From contig NZ_LVEM01000001.1 of NCBI RefSeq assembly GCF_001641335.1, forward strand, positions 1,586,580 to 1,650,579: 64,000 nucleotides of DNA, in the 5' to 3' direction. Positions 1 through 7,279 of this stretch are shown one piece after another. The notes beneath the pieces were generated by a model. That model did no database searches. It was given only the letters and a program-made list of their open reading frames with translations, and was not told where the DNA came from. Position numbers and translations under genes: made by a program. Origin of the DNA: Bradyrhizobium stylosanthis. GTDB taxonomy: Bacteria > Pseudomonadota > Alphaproteobacteria > Rhizobiales > Xanthobacteraceae. Within the stretch, counting starts at the first letter, position 1. Every line of letters starts with the position of its first letter.

Positions 1-330
1 ATTCACGCAGCACGCACGGGCCACGCTGACATCATCCCCGCCCAGTGGCGTGAGAATGTCCTTTGCTACGTTCAGGGCCGTATCCCATCGCGTGCCATCA
101 ATTTGGAAGACGAAGTCCGGACAGCCCTGTTCAAGCACAAGATGCAGACAGGCAACGAGCCTGCGCTGCCGCCTGACTACAGCGGCGGGCCTGCAAGAAC
201 TCCGACGGCACCGATGCCCACCACAACACAGGTGGTCCTCTCGGCAGCAGCTGCGGGAGCCAAAAAGGCTGCCAGGGGGCAAGGCCGGAAGTTGGCTCAG
301 ATCGTCCTTTCCTCGATTTTCAGGCGATGA
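1..330 (+). CDS. 5'-truncated hypothetical protein (C-terminal 109 residues)
   Basis: The frame is open from the first base of the window, so the true start lies upstream and only the last 109 residues are visible, ending at TGA 328-330. The visible part begins with a hydrophilic segment containing HADIIPAQW, passes through a Pro/Thr/Ala-rich stretch, and ends in a basic tail (FRR). An internal TTG at 103 could be a start but has no Shine-Dalgarno sequence in front of it. I do not recognise the family. The surrounding 2 kb looks degenerate and AT-richer than the rest of the window, so this may itself be a gene remnant. Confidence 0.4.
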   Translation: MHAARTGHADIIPAQWRENVLCYVQGRIPSRAINLEDEVRTALFKHKMQTGNEPALPPDYSGGPARTPTAPMPTTTQVVLSAAAAGAKKAARGQGRKLAQIVLSSIFRR

Positions 331-475
331 CGCTCGATATCCTTGCCGTGTTTTCTTCAGCCGTTGAACGACGACGCATTCCTTCAAGTTTGAGGCGGTT
401 GCGGCCCTAACAGCCGGGATCTCCGGCGGCACGCACTGATTTTCGTACCCTTTCTAGAAACACTTGGGAGCAACG

Positions 476-676
476 ATGATGCTGTGCGAAACCTGGACCG
501 ATGAGACTCATCTCGCATCAAGGGAAGCCTGTCGCCGTTGCGACGGCAGCGGTACCGAAGTTTGCGACCGATGCAGCGGCTCCGGAAAAAATCGCCACGA
601 AAATTCGGCCTGTGGCCGATGTGGTGGCACCGGAAGAATGAAGTGCTCGATGTGCGGAGGCCGCGGATATCCCTAA
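476..676 (+). CDS. 66-residue protein with four CxxCxGxG zinc knuckles (DnaJ central-domain type)
   Basis: This tiny ORF encodes four Cys-x-x-Cys-x-Gly-x-Gly motifs at residues 19-26, 30-37, 46-53 and 57-64, the signature of the zinc-binding cysteine-rich domain of DnaJ/Hsp40. That domain normally sits inside a ~375-residue DnaJ. Here there is no J domain or substrate-binding domain: the protein is almost only the zinc module, preceded by about 18 residues. The ATG at 476 was chosen because GGGAG lies five bases upstream; an in-frame TTG at 464 has no ribosome site. In known families such free-standing modules bind unfolded proteins or act as thiol-disulfide modules. The role here is unknown. 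Confidence 0.6.
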   Translation: MMLCETWTDETHLASREACRRCDGSGTEVCDRCSGSGKNRHENSACGRCGGTGRMKCSMCGGRGYP

Positions 677-810
677 TGGCGGCGACACTGCATTGAATTT
701 GCTCGTTAGGACTGTCCTGCGGCAGTTCAAGTTCGATCGGCACAACGTCAATTCAGTCAAGCACTGATACCACAATCGCAACTCCGGAATCGTTCCAACG
801 AAAGACCTGC

Positions 811-1503
811 ATGTTTCGTTTCATTGCTCAATTATTCGACCCTGCACCCGTGAAATTGCACCGCAGGCTTCTCAAGGAATGCAAGCGGCGGCACCAGAGA
901 TACATGCAATGTGATCCCCTCGTGAGGGAGTTACGAGGCGCTCCAAAGGCCGTTGAAGAACTCGAGGCAATGAACGCGGAACAGCTGAGCGATGCGATTC
1001 AGCTATACAAGAATGCAGACTCGGTTGAACCCAGTGTCGGCCGCGAGCGTGACATCAGGGCGAGCCTCGCAGTCCCTAACGCGGTCGCGTCGGCCAGCTA
1101 TGTTTCTCCCCGTCAAAGTGTAGAAGTGACATGGTCGAGGCCGTGGAGCACCTTTGAGACCGAAGATGCGCGGCAGTTTCTGTTCGTTCGACTCCTGAAC
1201 AACTACGGCCTGGTAGATGCTTTCGAAGCACGTCAAATCTGCATCGGTTTGATATGCGTAACAAACAACTTTTCCAAGCACTACCGGTGGGCTGAACCTC
1301 CGGGCCCGAGCAGAGGATATGAAAGCGCGCGCGAATTTGGAGATCGTGAATGGATCGACGGTGTGGGCAAGATTGGATTTAACACGCGCAACGGCATCAA
1401 TCTAATATTTCAGCGAGAAATGGAACGACTTAAAGCGAAGCCACTAAAGCCCTTCTTCCGACTTCAGAGAGAATATCTCTCCGGACAGCAGCCTGCGAGC
1501 TAG
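811..1503 (+). CDS. Hypothetical protein, 230 aa, in frame with the downstream Sel1 remnant
   Basis: The predicted product starts with MFRFIAQLFDPAPVK and is soluble, without signal peptide or membrane helix. Its C-terminus is basic (REMERLKAKPLKPFF). I do not recognise the family. The TAG stop at 1501-1503 is followed without frame change by a Sel1-repeat reading frame, and the Sel1 consensus begins before that frame's first ATG. The 230-residue product may therefore be the front half of a longer protein cut by an amber mutation. The upstream Shine-Dalgarno is weak (GAAAGA), and base composition is AT-richer than in the core genes further right. Confidence 0.45.
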   Translation: MFRFIAQLFDPAPVKLHRRLLKECKRRHQRYMQCDPLVRELRGAPKAVEELEAMNAEQLSDAIQLYKNADSVEPSVGRERDIRASLAVPNAVASASYVSPRQSVEVTWSRPWSTFETEDARQFLFVRLLNNYGLVDAFEARQICIGLICVTNNFSKHYRWAEPPGPSRGYESAREFGDREWIDGVGKIGFNTRNGINLIFQREMERLKAKPLKPFFRLQREYLSGQQPAS

Positions 1504-2133
1504 CAGCCGCAACTGACCGCCGCCGATCGAGCCTACGCGCCGGCCCAACTCACTCTCGGTCTCATGTCCGTCAAGGGACAGGGCGTCGAGCCCAATGCCG
1601 ATGCTGCTCTGAGCTGGTTCAAGAGAGCCGCCGATAACCCCACTGCGGCCAAGGATGTTCGAGAGGACGCTGTTTACAACCGCGATTTTGTTGAAAGGCG
1701 CCTCAAGCAGATCGAGCAAGCTCAGGCGGCTGCGCGCGCACAAGCTGCAGCCGCGAACTCACAAGTCACCGCAACTTTCAGATCGCGGGTGTCGCCGGAA
1801 TTGGAGAACATCGGGCGAGCGACGAGACGCCAGGAGGAGCTCGGGGAAATTGCGAGCGCCAGAAACGCCTTTGACAGATGCTCGGTCATCTCGCGCCATG
1901 CATACGAGGCTGCCCAGCGTGCCGGCGGGACCCAACAAGATGCCGATGCAGCAGCCACCGCTGCTCACAAGCGTTGAGAGCCGTCCATCAGGGCGGAAGA
2001 AGAGGTAGAAGACCGGCAGCGGAAATACAAAGAGACCATGGAAAGGCTTCGTGCGGAGCAGGCACAAAGAGATGCCAACTACTACGAACTAAGAGCGCGC
2101 GCGTTGTCCAAGGGCTCGTTTAGCTTCAGGTGA
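1504..2133 (+). pseudogene. Sel1-repeat protein remnant interrupted by in-frame stops
   Basis: Frame 1 after the TAG at 1501 reads as a Sel1-like repeat (AQLTLGLMSVKGQGVEP through ALSWFKRAADN), then an Ala/Gln-rich coiled-coil-like stretch, and meets TGA at 1975-1977. It then continues in the same frame with a charged helix (AEEEVEDRQRKYKETMERL) to TGA at 2131-2133. The first ATG of the longest uninterrupted piece (1564) falls inside the Sel1 repeat, so that piece (1564-1977) cannot be a complete domain. Sel1 proteins are helical-repeat scaffolds. Two stops at codons one transition away from CAG and CGA suggest decay by C-to-T mutation. Confidence 0.55.
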
Positions 2134-2179
2134 TTGCGAGCCAAGATGCGCTGCAAGTTGCTTGCGGCATTGGAGAAGG

Positions 2180-2749
2180 CTACCCCGCCCTGATCTTTGC
2201 CTGTATCGGCAACCTATTCCAGGCGCGGAAAGCGGGGTCCTCATCCTCCATCCGCCTGATCTCTGCCGCGGCCCGTTCGACGCTCTCAGCCATCCGCTGC
2301 ATCTCTGCCTTGGCATTCTGACCAGCGATGTAGTCATCAAAGGTCATTTGCGGATCATTCGGCTCCAGCGCACGCCAGACCGGCATGATCACAAGCAGCA
2401 GCGCGAACACGGCGGCATAGCACTTCCATCCGTAATCGAAGCTGACGAAATTCATGATCGCCCAGGACAGAAACAACCCGACGACGCCAGCGCCACACGC
2501 CCACGTCAGAAGCCTGTGCAGTCCCTTCCGCTTATCTTCCCATTCCTTCACGACATGAACGAGATGCTTGAGTGCGAAAGCGGTACTGCCAAGCATGATG
2601 GCATCGACAATCAGCGTGATCACCAGATGCTCGAAGTGTGCCTCGAGCGCGTGATAAGCAGTGAGACAAATCTCACCAATGAGGACGACGATGGACCCAA
2701 TGGCCAGAAGAGCAGCGGTCGCGGGGGTAAAGCGAAGTTTGCGGCGCAC
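2180..2749 (-). CDS. Four-helix membrane protein of unknown function
   Basis: The 189-residue product has four strongly hydrophobic segments (AALLAIGSIVVLIGEICL, LVITLIVDAIMLGSTAFAL, ACGAGVVGLFLSWAIM, YAAVFALLLVIMPVW) and a charged, probably coiled-coil cytoplasmic tail rich in Glu/Arg/Ala. The GTG at 2749 was chosen because AGGGAGG stands four bases upstream. A longer version from a TTG at 2836 would add 29 residues without a ribosome site. It is convergent with the decayed Sel1 region. The second helix pair resembles small inner-membrane proteins of the YqhA/phosphate-starvation type, but the match is too weak to name. Confidence 0.6.
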   Translation of the reverse strand: MRRKLRFTPATAALLAIGSIVVLIGEICLTAYHALEAHFEHLVITLIVDAIMLGSTAFALKHLVHVVKEWEDKRKGLHRLLTWACGAGVVGLFLSWAIMNFVSFDYGWKCYAAVFALLLVIMPVWRALEPNDPQMTFDDYIAGQNAKAEMQRMAESVERAAAEIRRMEDEDPAFRAWNRLPIQAKIRAG

Positions 2750-2965
2750 GTTTCCCTCCCTGTTCTCTATATGGACGTGGGGGCACCTCAGTGCCTTCAC
2801 AAGACCGACACAGTAACTTCGGCCCACCTCGTTCAATTTACAGGCGATTTCGCTCTCGCATATGCGTCCCCACCCCCTGCCCCTTCTCCCCGTTTCCTGC
2901 TATCTCCTACCCCCGCCATCCCGGCCCAAAGCAAAACTCTCCGTCCATCAAAGGGAGCAACAACC

Positions 2966-3418
2966 ATGCGATACCTCCACACCATGCTGCGCGTGCGCAA
3001 TCTCGATGCCGCGCTGAAGTTTTACCAGGATGCGCTGGGGCTGAAGGAGGTGCGACGGATCGAGAACGACAAGGGGCGGTTCACGCTGGTGTTCCTGTGC
3101 TCGTCGGACGATCTCGAGGCGCTGAAGAAGCAGCCGCAGACGCGCGGTGCGCCGCTGGTCGAGCTCACCTACAATTGGGACGAGGAGAAGTACGGCGAGG
3201 ACCGCTTCTTCGGCCATCTCGCCTATGAGGTCGACGACATCTACGCGACCTGCGAGAAGCTGCAGAAGGCCGGCGTCACCATCAACCGTCCGCCGCGCGA
3301 CGGCAACATGGCCTTCGTGCGCTCGCCGGACCTGCACTCGATCGAGATCTTGCAGAAGGGCGATCCGAAGCCGCCGCAGGAGCCCTGGGTTTCCATGCCG
3401 AATACCGGCCATTGGTAG
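2966..3418 (+). CDS. gloA: Lactoylglutathione lyase (glyoxalase I), VOC family
   Basis: The 150-residue protein has the two-module vicinal-oxygen-chelate fold. It converts the hemithioacetal of methylglyoxal and glutathione to S-lactoylglutathione in the cytosol, detoxifying a glycolytic by-product. All four metal ligands expected for the bacterial Ni-type enzyme are readable: His5 in MRYLH, Glu66 in LVELTY, His84 in FFGHLAYEV and Glu127 in HSIEIL. Length equals a bacterial glyoxalase I of the longer type. The ATG at 2966 follows AAGGGAG. A longer upstream-extended ORF in the same frame is an artefact. A GST gene lies downstream, fitting a glutathione-dependent detoxification neighbourhood. 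Confidence 0.9.
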   Translation: MRYLHTMLRVRNLDAALKFYQDALGLKEVRRIENDKGRFTLVFLCSSDDLEALKKQPQTRGAPLVELTYNWDEEKYGEDRFFGHLAYEVDDIYATCEKLQKAGVTINRPPRDGNMAFVRSPDLHSIEILQKGDPKPPQEPWVSMPNTGHW

Positions 3419-3430
3419 GCTAGCTGCGCA

Positions 3431-3455
3431 GGAACAAGCCCCCGTCCCCCGCGTT
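3431..3455 (+). promoter_or_regulatory. EcfG-type (general stress response) promoter match
   Basis: GGAAC at 3431-3435 and CGTT at 3452-3455 are separated by exactly 16 bases, the -35/-10 arrangement known for EcfG sigma factors of rhizobia. It sits about 34 bases upstream of the 26-residue membrane peptide gene at 3489, a natural promoter distance. The match is exact, but short motifs occur by chance. Confidence 0.5.
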
Positions 3456-3488
3456 CACCCCAGGACAATGCGATTGGAGGAGAACGCG

Positions 3489-3569
3489 ATGGGACGCGGA
3501 ATTTTGCTGTGGCTGCTGGGCGTGCCGATCCCGGTGATCATCTTGCTGTGGCTGTTCTTCGGCCACTGA
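3489..3569 (+). CDS. 26-residue hydrophobic membrane peptide
   Basis: A very short ORF begins at ATG 3489 behind a strong Shine-Dalgarno (GGAGGAG, six bases away). It encodes one membrane span: MGRGILLWLLGVPIPVIILL followed by WLFFGH. The strong ribosome site, an EcfG-type promoter match upstream and a rho-independent terminator about 20 bases after the stop together make a complete small transcription unit. Similar single-span peptides, often stress-linked, are common in Rhizobiales. No function can be read from the sequence beyond membrane insertion. Confidence 0.65.
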   Translation: MGRGILLWLLGVPIPVIILLWLFFGH

Positions 3570-3590
3570 CGTCAGGTTCGATTTGCGATG

Positions 3591-3618
3591 AAAAGCTCCG
3601 CCCCGGGCGGAGCTTTTT
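3591..3618 (+). terminator. Rho-independent terminator
   Basis: A GC-rich hairpin (AAAAGCTCCGCC, loop CCGG, GCGGAGCTTTTT) follows the 26-residue peptide gene and ends in a T-run. It is symmetrical enough to work in both directions, but only the + strand gene ends here. Confidence 0.85.
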
Positions 3619-3681
3619 GCATGAGGGGTCCCGCGCAATCGCCGACGCTGCGGTGAGGAAATTCCGCTACGAGATGGCCTG

Positions 3682-3764
3682 TAGCCCGATGAAGCGAAGC
3701 GCAATCCGGGATTCTTGCCGCAGGCGATGGCGGCCCCGGATTTCGCTTCGCTTCATCCGGGCTA
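3682..3764. repeat. Palindromic intergenic repeat, 83 bp
   Basis: Left arm 3682-3710 and right arm 3734-3764 are near-complementary (core GATGAAGCGAAGCGCAATCC against GGATTTCGCTTCGCTTCATC), with a 23-base loop. This is the layout of REP/BIME-like palindromes scattered between rhizobial genes. It sits between the terminator of the small peptide gene and the GST gene. Confidence 0.7.
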
Positions 3765-3794
3765 CGACACCGGAAATGCCGCGGGAGGAAACTC

Positions 3795-4433
3795 ATGCCT
3801 GACACCAAGCTGACGATCTGGGGCCGCGCCAATTCGGTCAACGTGCAGAAGGTGCTGTGGTGCCTCACCGAGCTCGGCCTCGCCTACGAGCGCATCGACG
3901 CCGGCATGCAATACGGCAAGACCCGCGAGGCCGATTATCTCGCGATGAACCCCAATGCGCGGATCCCGACGCTGGTCGAGGGTGACTTCGTGCTGTGGGA
4001 GTCGAACTCCATCATGCGCTATCTGTGCCTCGCGCACGGACGCGGCACGCCGATCTATCCGGAGGCGCCGAAGCTGCGCACCAGCGTCGACCGCTGGCTC
4101 GACTGGACGCTGTCGGCGGTGCAGCCGGTGGACCGTCCGGTGTTCTGGGGCATCGTGCGCACGGCGCCCGCCGAGCGCGACATGATCAAGGTGCAGCGCG
4201 ATGCCGATGCCGCCGCCGAGGTCTGGGCGATCGCCGACCGCCTGCTCGCCACGCGCCGCTTCATCGAGGGCGAGCAGTTCACGCTCGCCGATATCGCGAT
4301 CGGCTCCTATGCGCGGCGCTGGCTCGGCGTCGAGGGCATCACGCGGCCGGCCCAGCCGCACCTGACGCGCTGGCTGGCCGAGCTCGGCAAGCGGCCGGGA
4401 TTTGCGCAATTCGTCGCACCGCCGATGTCGTGA
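3795..4433 (+). CDS. Glutathione S-transferase family protein
   Basis: The 212-residue product has an N-terminal thioredoxin-like domain (IWGRANSVNVQKVLWCL, with Ser14 as the likely thiol-activating residue), the glutathione-contact segment (RIPTLVEGDFVLWESNSIMRYL split around residues 55-77) and an all-helical C-terminal half ending in GVEGITRPAQPHLTRWLAEL. These are cytosolic enzymes that conjugate or reduce substrates with glutathione. The substrate cannot be told from the sequence. It lies on the same strand as glyoxalase I but is separated from it by the small peptide gene, a terminator and a palindrome, so it probably has its own promoter. Confidence 0.88.
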   Translation: MPDTKLTIWGRANSVNVQKVLWCLTELGLAYERIDAGMQYGKTREADYLAMNPNARIPTLVEGDFVLWESNSIMRYLCLAHGRGTPIYPEAPKLRTSVDRWLDWTLSAVQPVDRPVFWGIVRTAPAERDMIKVQRDADAAAEVWAIADRLLATRRFIEGEQFTLADIAIGSYARRWLGVEGITRPAQPHLTRWLAELGKRPGFAQFVAPPMS

Positions 4434-4521
4434 GCCGGCGGCGCGGCCTAAGGCTCGCTGCGTGCGCGGGAAATCGCCGTTCTGGCGCGAGGCGTTCGGC
4501 GTCGCAGCCGCGCTTGACGGC

Positions 4522-4546
4522 TACTGTGCATGGGGTTGTTTTCGCA
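4522..4546. repeat. 25-bp interspersed repeat, copy 1
   Basis: These 25 bases, with core TGCATGGGGTTGTTTTCGCA, recur exactly in reverse orientation at 27178-27202. Both copies are intergenic, just past the 3' end of a + strand gene. Similarity fades quickly outside the core. Confidence 0.7.
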
Positions 4547-4571
4547 CTTTTTATCTGACTAGTGCGCCCGC

Positions 4572-4739
4572 CTAGCGCCAGCCGCGCTCGACCAGCAGCA
4601 CGCAAAAGATCAGCACGAGCGTCACCGCCGCGGTGGCAAGCTTTGCCGTCCAGCTCAGGCCGCGGCCGACCCACCACAGCAGCGCGCAATACATCAGCAC
4701 GGGGACGATGATGTCGAGCCGCAACAGATCCGGCTGCAT
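4572..4739 (-). CDS. 55-residue two-helix membrane protein
   Basis: A short ORF, ATG 4739 to TAG 4572, encodes MQPDLLRLDIIVPVLMYCAL followed by a WW motif and a second hydrophobic segment (ATAAVTLVLIFCVLLV), ending ERGWR. It starts six bases after the stop of the secreted 82-residue protein upstream, so the two are probably cotranscribed. The two hydrophobic helices flank a short polar turn. I do not recognise a family. Confidence 0.5.
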   Translation of the reverse strand: MQPDLLRLDIIVPVLMYCALLWWVGRGLSWTAKLATAAVTLVLIFCVLLVERGWR

Positions 4740-4745
4740 GTGGCT

Positions 4746-4994
4746 TCAGCGCCTGACGGTGGCATCGACGCTGATCGAGCCGCCGATCTTCACGCAGGTG
4801 CCGGTCGCCTCGACCATGTGGAAGCCACGGCCATAGGAGGCGCAGGAGTTTGCCTTGGCGGTGCCGCCGCTGCCCTTGAGCGGCAGGGCCTTGCCCGTCT
4901 GCGCCGGCTCGGCGGCCGGCAGGCGCAGCGCCTCGGCCTGTGTCAGGGACGACGTGGTGAGCAACGAGATCAGGATCAGGAGCGGTGCACGCAT
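4746..4994 (-). CDS. Small secreted protein resembling the N-terminus of Rhizobiales porins
   Basis: The 82-residue product has a clear signal peptide (MRAPLLILISLLTTSSLTQA) with cleavage likely near EALRL. The rest carries CASYGRGF and TGTCVKIGGSI. That pattern (C..YG.GF then .TC.KIGG) is the conserved start of Rhizobiales general porins (Porin_2 family). The barrel itself is missing: the protein stops about 10 residues later. It may be a free periplasmic domain or a relic of a duplicated porin. The two cysteines could form the disulfide expected in porins. It is the middle gene of a possible - strand group (PilZ, this, 55-residue membrane protein). Confidence 0.65.
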   Translation of the reverse strand: MRAPLLILISLLTTSSLTQAEALRLPAAEPAQTGKALPLKGSGGTAKANSCASYGRGFHMVEATGTCVKIGGSISVDATVRR

Positions 4995-5041
4995 GCCGCT
5001 GTTCTAGCCCGCCCGGCCGCCGTGCGCCATCCGGCCAGATG

Positions 5042-5296
5042 TCAGATGAATCGGACGCCAGCCGACCTGCCGCGGCGCCAGATCACCTGGCAGCTTCGCC
5101 CGGTCCGGGCATCGCGCGCGAAGGCCATCCGGATCACGCCGGGCAGCTGGCTCGCGTCGTCGTCCATCATGATCTTGGCGCCGGTGTCGGAGATGTCCTC
5201 GACCAGGCAATGCCGCGCCGCGAACCCGCCGTCGAGCGTGATCCAGGCGTGCCGCGACAGCAGCTTGCGGGCTGCGCGCTTCTTGGGCTGTGGCAT
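5042..5296 (-). CDS. Single-domain PilZ protein
   Basis: The 84-residue protein is one PilZ domain: a basic N-terminus (PQPKKRAARKLLSRHAWITL), the mid-domain signature VEDISDTGAKIMM (D/NxSxxG class) and a final beta strand GRSAGVRFI. PilZ domains bind cyclic-di-GMP through an RxxxR and a D/NxSxxG motif. Here the N-terminal arginines are RAARKLLSR, so binding is plausible but not certain. Small PilZ proteins of this kind are numerous in Bradyrhizobium. It may head a - strand group with the porin-like secreted protein 47 bases downstream. Confidence 0.8.
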   Translation of the reverse strand: MPQPKKRAARKLLSRHAWITLDGGFAARHCLVEDISDTGAKIMMDDDASQLPGVIRMAFARDARTGRSCQVIWRRGRSAGVRFI

Positions 5297-5523
5297 CGGC
5301 GAAAATTCTCCCGCTTTAGCGCTAGCTCAGGGAACCCTAAGAAATCGTTGAAATCGCCGCGAAATGCTGGCCTGGGCCGCGCTGTCCACCGGTTCCAAAA
5401 GACGTTCCCGAACGGCTTGCCCACGGCCGCAAAGGCCACTATACGTTCGCCCGCTGCAAGCCGCCGGGCACGACTCGGACTGGTCAGCGGCCGTGCCGCC
5501 CAAAGCGGCGGGGCCTTGCGTTT

Positions 5524-5598
5524 GCTCCCTTCGTCTATCGGTTAGGACGCCACCCTTTCACGGTGGAGAGAGCGGTTCGATTCCGCTAGGGAGCGCCA
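5524..5598 (+). tRNA. tRNA-Glu (UUC)
   Basis: Acceptor arms GCTCCCT (5524-5530) and AGGGAGC (5588-5594) pair perfectly, followed by discriminator G and an encoded CCA. The anticodon stem CCACC/GGTGG encloses a seven-base loop with TTC at 5557-5559, giving Glu. The T arm contains GGTTCGATTCC. No integrase or attachment duplication is visible beside it. Confidence 0.95.
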
Positions 5599-5699
5599 TC
5601 CGCGAGACAGCTCGCTGAAGCCGCAGCGAAATTCGCCCCCTTGATGAACCTCCCTGCCCCTAGATGCCGACCAATCGTCGATTGGAACCGGACGAGGCC

Positions 5700-6350
5700 A
5701 TGGACCCGCGCAAATCCCCTTCGGACAGCCAGCCCGGCGTCTCCCCTCCGGCGCCCGCCTGGATGCGCCGCGCCGCGCCTTACGCGCCCGAGCGCCGCGC
5801 CAGGATGCTCGAGCACATGGCGCGCGCCAGATCGCTGCCGCAGCCGCAGGCCGCGCCGAAGCAAGCGCGCACCGACGGCGTTGAGATACTCCTCGACGTC
5901 ATCGGCCATGTCGTCGTGTTCGGCGTGATCGCCATTCTCTGCATGTCGCGCATTCCGCTCTACATCGGCGCGTTCCTGTTCCTGACCGACGGCGAGCGCA
6001 TCGAACGCATGTTCGCGGCGACCGGCATCCGGTTCGAGCCCGCGGCGTTCGGGCCCGACATCGTCAAGGGCTTTGCGTCCTGGTTCGGATGGTTCGCGCT
6101 GCTCGGCGCATTGAAGGGCTCGGTCCCCGCCCTGATCGCGCAATGGCTGCCTCCGGCCGAGTCGTGGTCCGTCATCGCCGGCATCGCGCTTCTGCTCGCC
6201 GGCACTGAGGTGTTCGGCTCGCTCGCGATCCGGCGCATCCTCGTGTGGTCCGGACTGGAGCACCGGGTGCGTGGCCTGATCTGGACGGCGATCAAATTGC
6301 TGATCGCCCTCGGCCTGCTGGCTCTGCTGGTGCTGTTCGGACCGAACTAG
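5700..6350 (+). CDS. Membrane protein of unknown function
   Basis: About 216 residues. A Pro/Arg/Ala-rich soluble N-terminus (60 residues) precedes at least three hydrophobic stretches: ILLDVIGHVVVFGVIAILC, a central one around GWFALLGALKG, and the C-terminal pair VIAGIALLLAGTEVFGSL and AIKLLIALGLLALLVLF. The ATG at 5700 was preferred because GGACGAGG precedes it; an in-frame ATG at 5664 would add 12 residues. It follows tRNA-Glu on the same strand but is probably independent. No family is recognised. Confidence 0.6.
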   Translation: MDPRKSPSDSQPGVSPPAPAWMRRAAPYAPERRARMLEHMARARSLPQPQAAPKQARTDGVEILLDVIGHVVVFGVIAILCMSRIPLYIGAFLFLTDGERIERMFAATGIRFEPAAFGPDIVKGFASWFGWFALLGALKGSVPALIAQWLPPAESWSVIAGIALLLAGTEVFGSLAIRRILVWSGLEHRVRGLIWTAIKLLIALGLLALLVLFGPN

Positions 6351-6530
6351 CGGGCGTTGCTCGTAAGCACGCGGCAATGACGATGCCGTGAGACTGCATA
6401 ATTTCGTCCACGATCGATCCCGCGCATTTACCGGAAATTTACCCCTGCTCGTGAGCGCCGGTATCATTTGCTTAGAATTTGATTGCTACCGTGAATCTAC
6501 GGAAGCAGTCCGAAACACAAATTGGCGCCC

Positions 6531-7157
6531 ATGTCCGTCGCAGAGTTCCTCAGGCAGCGTGCAGTGGAAGTGACGGTCAGCGGCAGCTACTCGCTGCCGC
6601 GCTGGTACGATTGTGAGGGCAAGCTGCGCAGCTTCGCCTGCCGGACCAAGCGCGTGTCGCCGTTCCGCATGATCGTGGACGTGCCCGTCGTCGGCAAGGT
6701 CGGCGAGCGCCTGACCTCTTATTTCCAGGATTTCGGCGAGTTCCAGTGCACCATCAGCGCGACGCTGAAATCGGGCTTCCTGATGGAGCTCGAGATGACG
6801 CGGGCCCGGCGCGCCTGGATGTCGGAAAAGCTGACCTGGCTGGAGAAAAAGCAGAAGGACGACAGCATCCAGGAGCTGCGACGCGACGCGCGCTTCGTCC
6901 CACAGATCTCCCATACGCTGCTGACGCTCGCCGACGGCAGCATCCATCCCTGCTTCATCATCGATGTCTCCACGGCCGGCGTTGCCATTTCCTGCGAATA
7001 CGATCCGCCGTTGGGAACCGCCCTTGCCGTCGGCGCCTGCGTCGGGCGCGTCATCCGCAAGTTCGACAATGGCTTCGCAGTCAAATTCGCCGAAAAGCAG
7101 TCGCGGGACGACCTCGACCGCCTGATCGTGCGCTCGCCGCTGCTGCAGTCGGCTTGA
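6531..7157 (+). CDS. PilZ domain protein with N-terminal extension
   Basis: The 208-residue cytosolic protein has a weakly conserved N-terminal half, then a PilZ domain near residues 110-200: a charged entry RRDARFVPQ, the signature IIDVSTAGVAIS and a closing strand GFAVKFAEK. The RRDAR segment supplies the RxxxR arginines and DVSTAG the second binding motif, so cyclic-di-GMP binding is plausible. Two-part proteins of this size in rhizobia usually carry a degenerate first PilZ-like domain (here around RTKRVSPFRMIVDVPV). ATG 6531 was chosen over a TTG at 6522. It is the second PilZ gene within 1.5 kb. Confidence 0.75.
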   Translation: MSVAEFLRQRAVEVTVSGSYSLPRWYDCEGKLRSFACRTKRVSPFRMIVDVPVVGKVGERLTSYFQDFGEFQCTISATLKSGFLMELEMTRARRAWMSEKLTWLEKKQKDDSIQELRRDARFVPQISHTLLTLADGSIHPCFIIDVSTAGVAISCEYDPPLGTALAVGACVGRVIRKFDNGFAVKFAEKQSRDDLDRLIVRSPLLQSA

Positions 7158-7279
7158 GGCGCAACCGAGCAATCTTAACTCTTTTTTAACTAAACGCTGG
7201 AGGCGGAGGCCCCTGCGCGTTAGGGTGTGAGCCAGTACGTCCGCAATCATTGCGGGCCTTCAGTATTGGAAGTTCCGGA

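Noticed and set aside
5524..5598. Integrated element at tRNA-Glu
   Set aside because: No integrase gene, no duplicated tRNA 3' end nearby, and flanking genes look like core genes.
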